Positions 58,247 to 64,000 of a DNA stretch of 64,000 nt are shown piece after piece. Positions within the stretch are counted from its first letter, which is position 1. The number at the start of each line of letters is the position of its first letter. Position numbers and translations under genes: made by a program. Under the pieces are notes generated by a model. That model was not told the origin of the DNA. It did not search any database and saw only the letters and a program-made list of their open reading frames with translations. The stretch lies in assembly GCA_900112325.1 (NCBI GenBank), contig FOLJ01000015.1, forward strand, positions 62,001 through 126,000. Reading direction: 5' to 3'. Origin of the DNA: Micromonospora sediminimaris (GTDB taxonomy: Bacteria > Actinomycetota > Actinomycetes > Mycobacteriales > Micromonosporaceae).

Positions 58247-59276
58247 GCCCGTCGCTCTCAAGCTCACCGCCAAGGACTTCAAGTCCGACCAGGAGGTGCG
58301 CTGGTGCCCCGGCTGCGGCGACTACGCGATCCTCGCCGCCGTCCAGCAGTTCATGCCGGAGTTGAACATCCCCCGGGAGAACACCGTCTTCGTCTCCGGG
58401 ATCGGCTGCTCGTCGCGCTTCCCGTACTACATGAACACCTACGGGATGCACTCGATCCACGGGCGGGCGCCGGCGATCGCCACCGGCCTGTCGGTCTCCC
58501 GGCCGGACCTGTCGGTATGGGTGGTGACCGGTGACGGCGACGCCCTCTCCATCGGCGGCAACCACCTGATCCACGCGCTGCGCCGCAACGTCAACCTCAA
58601 GATCCTGCTGTTCAACAACCGGATCTACGGGCTGACCAAGGGTCAGTACTCACCCACCTCTGAGGTCGGCAAGATCACGAAGTCGACGCCGGTTGGTTCG
58701 GCCGATGCGCCGTTCAACCCGCTGTCGTTGGCGCTCGGCGCGGAGGCGACCTTCGTCGGCCGGACCATCGACTCCGACCGTAAGCACCTCCAGTCGGTGC
58801 TGCGCGCCGCCGCCGAGCACTCCGGCTCCGCCTTCGTGGAGATCTACCAGAACTGCAACATTTTCAACGACGGGGCGTTCGAGCAGCTCAAGGAGCCGGG
58901 CACCCGCGACGACTACCTGATCCGACTGGAGCACGGCCAGCCGATCACGTTCGGCAAGGACGGGCAGTTCTGCGTCGTACACCCGCCCGGCGGGTTCGGC
59001 CTGGAGGTACGCGAGACCGCGTCGACCCCGGCGGAGGAGATCGTCGTACACGACGCCACGGTCGACGACCCGGCGTACGCGTTCGCGCTGTCCCGGCTGC
59101 CCGGCTTCGACCTGCGGAACACCCCGATCGGCGTGTTCCGCTCGGTGCGCCGGCCGTCGTACGACAGCGTGGTGCAGGGGCAGTTGGCCGACGCCCGGGC
59201 GACCGTCACCGAGAGCCCGGAGCAGCAGTTGGCCGGGCTGTTGGGCAGCGGCGACACCTGGACCATCGTCGGCTGA
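58239..59276 (+). CDS. korB: 2-oxoacid:ferredoxin oxidoreductase beta subunit
   Basis: 345 residues. Binds thiamine diphosphate: GIGCSSRFPYYMNTYGMHSIHGRAPAIATGLSVSRPDLSVWVVTGDGDALSIGGNHLIHALRRNVNLKILLFNNRIYGLTKGQYSPTS, with the GDGDA...N ThDP/Mg motif. Starts WCPGCGDY, contributing Cys residues for the 4Fe-4S cluster. Its start lies within the korA end. A strong hairpin terminator follows, so korAB is one unit. Confidence 0.95.
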   Translation: MSEPVALKLTAKDFKSDQEVRWCPGCGDYAILAAVQQFMPELNIPRENTVFVSGIGCSSRFPYYMNTYGMHSIHGRAPAIATGLSVSRPDLSVWVVTGDGDALSIGGNHLIHALRRNVNLKILLFNNRIYGLTKGQYSPTSEVGKITKSTPVGSADAPFNPLSLALGAEATFVGRTIDSDRKHLQSVLRAAAEHSGSAFVEIYQNCNIFNDGAFEQLKEPGTRDDYLIRLEHGQPITFGKDGQFCVVHPPGGFGLEVRETASTPAEEIVVHDATVDDPAYAFALSRLPGFDLRNTPIGVFRSVRRPSYDSVVQGQLADARATVTESPEQQLAGLLGSGDTWTIVG

Positions 59277-59294
59277 CCCGTGCCGTGACCAGCG

Positions 59295-59334
59295 CGGCCG
59301 GGCCGTTCCCTCGGGACGGCCCGGCCGACGTTTT
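59295..59334 (+). terminator. Terminator of korAB
   Basis: An 11-bp perfect stem (59295-59305 with 59317-59327) extended by a few weak pairs, followed by ACGTTTTC, which includes a short T-run. Confidence 0.85.
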
Positions 59335-59360
59335 CGGGCCCGGTGGTAGTCGACCGTCGC

Positions 59361-60374
59361 TCAGGGCAGGGTGTTGGCGGTGGGGCGGTCGTCGCGTACG
59401 TGCACGAGCATGTCCCCGGTCTCGATGACCGCGCCTGCCCGGTCCGCCAGGGTGACCACCTTGCCCCGCCGGACCAGCGCGATGACCAGGGTGTCGAGTT
59501 CCCGGGGCGACCTGCCGACCTCGCTGCGTTCCGCGGAGCGCATGGCCAGCGCCATGCCCTGACCCGGGGTGAGCAGATCCTCCACCACGTCGATCAGCGG
59601 TGGCGCCGACGTCGACAGACCCAGCAGCCGGCCGGCGGTCGCCGAGGAGACGATCACGTGGTGCGCCCCGCTCTGCTTGAGCAGTGGGGCGTTCTCCGCC
59701 TCCCGGGCCGCGGCGATGATCCGGACCTGGCCGGCGGTGAGCTGACGTACGGTCAGCGCCACCAGCACCGACGCATCGTCGCTGTCGGTTGCAATGATCA
59801 CTGCCTTGGCGGTCCGTACGTGGGCCTGGTTGAGCACGGAGGATCGGGTCGCCGAACCTTCGATGGCGACCAGCCCGTTCGAGGTAGCCTGCCGCAAGGC
59901 CGGACCGGCACGTTCCACCACCACGATCCGGGACTTGTCCAGCCCGTTCTCCAGCAGTGCCGAGATCGCGCTACGGCCCTTGGTGCCGTAGCCGCAGATG
60001 ATGACGTGGTCCTTCACTTTTCTCTCCCACCGGTGCAGGCGACGGCCGGTCCGGTACTGCTCGGTCAGGACCTCGAGGGTGGTACCGACCAGGATGATCA
60101 GGAACAGCACCCGGGCCGGGGTGATGAACAGGACGTTTACCAGCCGGGCCTGCTGGGTCATCGGCACGATGTCGCCGTATCCGGTGGTCGACAGCGAGAC
60201 CACCGCATAGTAGAAGCAGTCCAGCAGCGTCAGGCCGTCCCCGTTGTTGTCGCGGTACTGCTCCCGTTCGAGGTAGACCACAGCCACCACGGCGAGGACC
60301 AGCCCGATGGCGGCGGCCAGCCGGATGCTCAGCGCGCTGAGCGGGCCTCGCCGCTGCGCGGGAAAGTGGATCAC
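59361..60374 (-). CDS. RCK-regulated potassium channel
   Basis: About 337 residues from the GTG at 60374 (an upstream GTG would add 22 residues with little support). Two transmembrane helices frame the pore, with selectivity filter STTGYGDIVP. A cytoplasmic TrkA-N domain follows (VIICGYGTKGRSAISALLENGL, the Rossmann GxGxxG, with AKAVIIATDSDDASVLVAL) and a TrkA-C domain (LVIALVRRGKVVTLADRAGAVIETGDMLVHVR). Two-helix K+ channel of the MthK type, likely for potassium homeostasis. Confidence 0.9.
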   Translation of the reverse strand: MIHFPAQRRGPLSALSIRLAAAIGLVLAVVAVVYLEREQYRDNNGDGLTLLDCFYYAVVSLSTTGYGDIVPMTQQARLVNVLFITPARVLFLIILVGTTLEVLTEQYRTGRRLHRWERKVKDHVIICGYGTKGRSAISALLENGLDKSRIVVVERAGPALRQATSNGLVAIEGSATRSSVLNQAHVRTAKAVIIATDSDDASVLVALTVRQLTAGQVRIIAAAREAENAPLLKQSGAHHVIVSSATAGRLLGLSTSAPPLIDVVEDLLTPGQGMALAMRSAERSEVGRSPRELDTLVIALVRRGKVVTLADRAGAVIETGDMLVHVRDDRPTANTLP

Positions 60375-60533
60375 CTGGGGTCCTGCCCCGCGTCGGTCGC
60401 CTGCACGTCCACAACATAGCGGCTGACCCGGGAACCGCACGGCGGGGTGGCGTCAATGGACCGGTACGGCGAACGCGGCGGCGGACGGGCATGATGGGAC
60501 GGTCAGCGCAGGAGCGGCGAGAGTGAGGCCCGT

Positions 60534-61238
60534 ATGTCGTTGCTGAGACGGGTGATCGGCGCGGTACTGCGCCGCGAGCGCCAGCACCAGGGCCGCACGC
60601 TGCGGGAGGTCGCCCAAGCCGCCGGGGTCTCCGTGCCGTACCTGTCCGAGGTAGAGCGCGGGCGCAAGGAGGCGTCCTCCGAGGTTCTCGCGGCGATCTG
60701 CCGGGCGCTCGGCCTGCACCTCTCGGATCTGTTGGAGGAGGTTCGCGACGAGCTTCGGCGGGTCGAACGCCGACTGCCGGCCACCGGCCCGGCCGGCCAT
60801 GTCCGGGCCGGTAATGTCCCGGCCACCCGGCGCGGCGACCCGGCGACCGCGCCCGCTGGCCGCGGTACGGACGGATCCGCCCAGCCGGTCGCCCGACTCA
60901 ACGCCGTCGGCTTCGGCGCGGACCTCACCGCAGGGCTGGGCGGCAACGGTCCCTATCCGGGCTGGACCGGCCCGGTCGGGCGGATCGGCGCCGCCGGCCC
61001 GACCGGCGGCGAACTCAAGGGCGGTGGGCTGACCGGCGGCGGGTCGGCCAGCGGAATCAGGGTCATCGCCTTCGCCGACCCGGTCGGTCCGATCCACCTC
61101 GTCGCCCGGGGTCCGCTGCTCCGTCGCAGGTCGACCACCCGGTCGTCCCTCGGCCCGCTGCACCGGCCCAGGGCACGTAGGCGAGCCGCCCGGCGGAGGG
61201 CCACAGTGCGGGCCACCGTCGGCAGTCACCGAGGGTGA
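60534..61238 (+). CDS. PopR/ClgR-type HTH activator of clpP
   Basis: 234 residues. XRE/ClgR-type helix-turn-helix at about 8-70: LRRERQHQGRTLREVAQAAGVSVPYLSEVERGRKEASSEVLAAICRALGLHLSDLLEEV, the SEVERGRKE-x-SSE signature of ClgR/PopR regulators. The rest is a disordered Gly/Ala/Pro/Arg-rich tail. In Streptomyces, PopR activates clpP3-clpP4 through TCTGCC-N3-GGCAGA sites; two near-matches lie in front of the clpP next door. Control by ClpP-dependent turnover is a known feature of this family. Confidence 0.88.
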   Translation: MSLLRRVIGAVLRRERQHQGRTLREVAQAAGVSVPYLSEVERGRKEASSEVLAAICRALGLHLSDLLEEVRDELRRVERRLPATGPAGHVRAGNVPATRRGDPATAPAGRGTDGSAQPVARLNAVGFGADLTAGLGGNGPYPGWTGPVGRIGAAGPTGGELKGGGLTGGGSASGIRVIAFADPVGPIHLVARGPLLRRRSTTRSSLGPLHRPRARRRAARRRATVRATVGSHRG

Positions 61239-61300
61239 GGCCACCAGACATTGTTGACTCCTCCGAGGAATGACCTGAACTGGCGGCTGGTCGCCGTCGT

Positions 61301-61330
61301 TCTGCCGTGGGCGGATCTGCCCCGAGCAGA
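61301..61330 (+). promoter_or_regulatory. Two adjacent PopR-type boxes upstream of clpP
   Basis: TCTGCC-GTG-GGCGGA (61301-61315) and TCTGCC-CCG-AGCAGA (61316-61330) each match TCTGCC-N3-GGCAGA with one mismatch. They lie 90 bases before the clpP start, tightly side by side. Confidence 0.65.
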
Positions 61331-61419
61331 ACGGCTGGTTGAAGTCCGGCGGCATCCCGCAGGCTGAAGGGGCCGGTCCCCGAGCGCTCGACGTCGCCGC
61401 CGGCGGGTGGAGGTTGACC

Positions 61420-62007
61420 ATGATCACAATGCTCGACGACGGCCAGCGGACCTTCGGCGACCAGGTGTTCGAACGGCTGCTACGAGAGCGGATCGTCTTC
61501 CTCGGCAGCGAGGTGAACGACGAGATCGCCAACCGGATCTGCGCCCAGATCCTGCTGCTCGCCGCCGAGGACCCGGAGCGGGACATCACCCTCTACATCA
61601 ACTCGCCCGGCGGCTCGGTGAGCGCCGGAATGGCGGTCTACGACACCATGCGCTTCGTCCGCAACGATGTGGCGACCCTGGCCATGGGGCTCGCCGGCTC
61701 GATGGGCCAGTTCCTCCTCTGCGCCGGCACGGCCGGCAAGCGGTACGCGCTGCCGCACACCCGGATCCTGATGCACCAGCCCTCCGGCGGCATGGGTGGT
61801 ACGGCCTCCGACATCACCATCCAGGCGGAGAACATGCTGCACGTCAAGCGGACGATGCAGGAGTTGATCGCCCAGCACAGCGGCCGCACCCTGGCCGAGA
61901 TCCAGCAGGACTGGGACCGGGACCGCTGGTTCACCGCCGAGGAGGCCCGGGAATACGGCCTGATCGACCAGGTGGTGAACACCGCCACCCAACTGTCCAC
62001 GAGCTGA
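61420..62007 (+). CDS. clpP: ATP-dependent Clp protease proteolytic subunit (ClpP3-like)
   Basis: 195 residues from the ATG at 61420, GGAGG 6 bases before. Catalytic Ser94 in LAGSMGQF, His119 in RILMHQPSGG, and Asp168 in WDRDRWF complete the triad. The oxyanion NSPGGSVSAGMAVYDTM and the handle helix are conserved. It is a lone ClpP copy with its own PopR-type activator, resembling the stress-specific clpP3 of Streptomyces rather than the housekeeping clpP1P2. No second clpP follows. Confidence 0.93.
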   Translation: MITMLDDGQRTFGDQVFERLLRERIVFLGSEVNDEIANRICAQILLLAAEDPERDITLYINSPGGSVSAGMAVYDTMRFVRNDVATLAMGLAGSMGQFLLCAGTAGKRYALPHTRILMHQPSGGMGGTASDITIQAENMLHVKRTMQELIAQHSGRTLAEIQQDWDRDRWFTAEEAREYGLIDQVVNTATQLSTS

Positions 62008-62053
62008 TGCCGATCGCAGGCCACTTGGGCGACACCTCCGGCTACCTGGACGC

Positions 62054-62632
62054 CTAGCGCCGAGCGGGACCGACGATCGAGTAGGCGATCAACCCGCCGA
62101 GGGCGAGTACCGCGGCAATCAGCATGGCGGCATCGCTCTCGGCTGGCTGTCCCTGCCACGTCGCCGTTGCGCCCCAGACACCCTGCTGGGGGTACATGAC
62201 CGCGACAGTGGTCCAGCCCAGCGGCAGGAACCACGATCTGGCGGCACCGACCACGGTCGCGCACAGGGCGGTCAGCCCCAGCAGGCCCGCGGCGTCACGG
62301 GCCACCAGCGCGGCCGGCCCGAACCGGGCCCCGGTGTACCGCGTGACGAGCAGGACAGCGAGGACGACCACCAGGCCGGCGAGCAGGTGCACCGCGCGCC
62401 GCCAGGGCCAACGCATCGACGCGGTGCGGTCCAGGTTCTCGTCGGGACCGGCGAGGGTGGACGACAGCACCGCGACCATCAGCAGGACGGTCATCACCAC
62501 CACCATCGCAGTCACGTCCCGCTCCTTGGCGAAGGCCAGGCACAGGCCCCACACCACTGCCGCGCCGCCGACGGCGGCAATCAGGGCCAGTGGTACGCGC
62601 CGCGAGCGCAGGTACAGCAGCATCCAGGTCAC
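62054..62632 (-). CDS. Integral membrane protein
   Basis: 192 residues with six predicted helices (LYLRSRRVPLALIAAVGGAAVVWGLCLAFA, VTAMVVVMTVLLMVAVLSST, LLAGLVVVLAVLLVTRYTG, LGLTALCATVVGAARSWFLPL). It overlaps the next gene by 4 bases (ATGA), so both are one operon. The layout resembles accessory permeases paired with ABC exporters. Confidence 0.65.
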   Translation of the reverse strand: MTWMLLYLRSRRVPLALIAAVGGAAVVWGLCLAFAKERDVTAMVVVMTVLLMVAVLSSTLAGPDENLDRTASMRWPWRRAVHLLAGLVVVLAVLLVTRYTGARFGPAALVARDAAGLLGLTALCATVVGAARSWFLPLGWTTVAVMYPQQGVWGATATWQGQPAESDAAMLIAAVLALGGLIAYSIVGPARR

Positions 62633-63963
62633 CGGGCAGCCCCGGACAGGATGCCGGTGACGTCGGCGCAGGTCCGGAGGGCATCACGGACCGCCGTGAC
62701 CCGGGCCAGCGCCTCGTCCTCGGGCAGTGCGCGCAATCCCTGCCACAGCGCGACCGCCGCGGGGTTGATCTCGGGGTCCTCTTCGATCATCCCGGGAACC
62801 ACTCCGACGTCTGACCGCGGTTCGCGCTCCAGAAGCCAGTAGGCCGCCGCCCGTTCGACCACCTCGTTACGGTTCTCGCACCGTCCGTCGTACTGGACAC
62901 CCAGCCCACGGACAATCTCGGGAACCACGGCGGCCGGGTGTGCGAGCCCGCCACGCTTGTCGATTCGTACCTGGATCCTGACGACGCCGTCCTCAGGCGA
63001 ACTGACCTCGTCAGTCATGAACGTGCGGGTGTCCTCGTACACAGCGGTGGGCGCGTCCGGCAGTTTGGCCAACGCCGTCAGGCCCTCCCGGGCCAGCGGA
63101 GTCAGGGCGTCGAGCACGTTGGCGTTGACCCGGCTGACGCAGACCGTCGGCGTGTCGTCGGTGCAGAGCAGTTCCCGCGCAACCGGGTCGACCGGCCAGT
63201 TGAGCACGCCTTCGTCCCTGGGTACGACCGCTGTCGCCACAAGGAGCCCGAGCACCACCGGCACCAGCGCTGCCGTACGGGTGCGCCAGCCATCGGCCAC
63301 GAACAACAGCATCCCAGCGGTGGCGAGTGCGGCCATCGAGATCGCGAGCGCAGCGCTGACCCGATTGTCGATCGTCTGGTAGGCGTGGAACGGAAGCGTG
63401 CCGTGGACCGGGGAGACCGCCGCGGCCAACCAGTCCGGAAGCCGGATGACGCTGAGGAAGATCAGCAGGACGCCGGCCACCGCCAGCGCCGGGGCGGTCA
63501 CCAGGGCGGGAAGCATACGCCCGATGCCCAGTCCGAGCCACGCCGCACCGATCAGCGACATCGCACCGACACCGGTGACGACCGCGAAGTTCAGCAGGGG
63601 CACGTGCCGGGCGGTGGAGGCGATCCAGCCGATGCCCGCCACGGTCACCAGCAGGTAGGCGACCGTGAGGGTGAGTGCCATCGCACCGAGGACCGGCAGC
63701 ATCCGCTGTGCGCGTGGCCGGGCGGTGGTGGTGAACAGCTCGCCCACCTTCGCCCGGTGCTCACGGCGGCCCTGCCAGGCCCCGGCGGCCAGCGCCAGCG
63801 GCCACAACAGGAGCAGGTATTCGCGGACGGTCATGGCCAACGCCATCCAGCCGCTCGACCAGCGGCCGGTCGCCAGATAGAGCGCACCGACCCCGACCAC
63901 CACCGTGATCAGCCCGGCACCGAGCGCCGCGGACCGACGTAGTTCGATTCCCAGAACGGTCAT
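62629..63963 (-). CDS. ABC-2-like membrane subunit of exporter
   Basis: 444 residues. About six helices in the N-terminal 250 residues, starting MTVLGIELRRSAALGAGLITVVVG, then a second extracytoplasmic domain of ~200 residues (residues 250-440) without helices but with Cys pairs in ELLCTDDTPTVCVSRV and RCENRNEVV. This is not a standard permease length; the extra domain may bind substrate. The upstream partner overlaps by ATGA and is cut by the window edge. Confidence 0.65.
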   Translation of the reverse strand: MTVLGIELRRSAALGAGLITVVVGVGALYLATGRWSSGWMALAMTVREYLLLLWPLALAAGAWQGRREHRAKVGELFTTTARPRAQRMLPVLGAMALTLTVAYLLVTVAGIGWIASTARHVPLLNFAVVTGVGAMSLIGAAWLGLGIGRMLPALVTAPALAVAGVLLIFLSVIRLPDWLAAAVSPVHGTLPFHAYQTIDNRVSAALAISMAALATAGMLLFVADGWRTRTAALVPVVLGLLVATAVVPRDEGVLNWPVDPVARELLCTDDTPTVCVSRVNANVLDALTPLAREGLTALAKLPDAPTAVYEDTRTFMTDEVSSPEDGVVRIQVRIDKRGGLAHPAAVVPEIVRGLGVQYDGRCENRNEVVERAAAYWLLEREPRSDVGVVPGMIEEDPEINPAAVALWQGLRALPEDEALARVTAVRDALRTCADVTGILSGAAR

Positions 63964-64000
63964 CGGACGGCCTCCGCGCGGTGCCGGCGGAGGACGGCGG
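63960..64000 (-). CDS. C-terminal end of the upstream partner (partial)
   Basis: The frame read from the right edge leftward gives 12 residues (AVLRRHRAEAVR) before a TGA that overlaps the start of the permease gene (ATGA). Probably the ABC ATP-binding subunit, inferred from the operon arrangement only. Confidence 0.4.
   Translation of the reverse strand, partial: AVLRRHRAEAVR

Noticed and set aside
56312..58282. Leftward frame of 656 codons opposite korA
   Set aside because: Antisense shadow. The rightward frame encodes a complete oxidoreductase subunit.

Overview
The window is about 64 kb of very GC-rich, gene-dense chromosome. Codon use, the prevalence of GTG starts, 4-base stop/start overlaps and the gene families (SepX/GlpR, DUF6758, DUF3117, FolP2, ClpP with a PopR-like activator) point to a filamentous actinomycete, most likely Micromonospora or a close relative. 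The species is inferred. No phage, transposase, integrase or CRISPR array was found. Almost everything is chromosomal core or lineage-core.

Layout. 1-4.3 kb: the tail of a membrane protein, a DUF305 lipoprotein with a His-rich DUF6153 protein, and a two-gene operon in which a small ubiquitin-like (beta-grasp, Gly-Gly-ending) protein is coupled to a DUF4132 protein. 4.3-9 kb: a secreted GH43/AbfB arabinan-type hydrolase behind a LacI-type operator, an SDR, a methyltransferase and tRNA-Ala(CGC). 8-12 kb: the cell-division cluster galU-glp(moeA-like)-rimJ-glpR/sepX. 12.3-19 kb: a membrane diguanylate cyclase with GAF domain, 5-formyl-THF cyclo-ligase, an FmdB zinc ribbon preceded by a CIRCE element, small hypotheticals, an MpaB oxygenase and a Cas4/RecB-type nuclease. 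19-26 kb: MarC, PHP phosphoesterase, a SigE-type sigma factor with a coupled membrane partner, a PH-domain membrane protein with its small upstream partner, DUF6758 and a SpoU methyltransferase.

26-36 kb: a MaoC hydratase, an acyl-CoA dehydrogenase and an HpcH/CitE-type lyase. These are the three C5 enzymes of the ethylmalonyl-CoA pathway, here scattered over 10 kb on one strand. Between them lie trxA, an HTTM/DCC (DUF393) pair, a broken radical-SAM repair gene behind a LexA-like box, and two DUF4190 membrane proteins. 36-41 kb: SDR, GNAT, EamA exporter, HAD, PhzF.

41-54 kb is recognisably the same neighbourhood as Mycobacterium tuberculosis Rv1207-Rv1232: CBS/MgtE-N, DUF1003, mrp, tatB, htrA, O-methyltransferase, DUF3117, tagA, a DivIVA-like protein and folP2. 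It lacks sigE-rseA and gpgS at their expected places, and pepA and a paaX-enoyl-CoA hydratase pair sit within it. 54-64 kb: a solitary NuoA beside korAB (2-oxoacid:ferredoxin oxidoreductase), a secreted repeat protein, an RCK potassium channel, a popR-clpP regulator/protease pair with two PopR-type boxes, and a membrane-protein/ABC-type operon that runs off the right edge.

The most unusual items are the ubiquitin-like/DUF4132 operon, the CIRCE element in front of fmdB, the LexA-boxed but internally deleted radical-SAM gene ending in a sliding-clamp-like motif, the leader ORF coupled to korA, and a family of short GAGGCAGC-type interspersed repeats.
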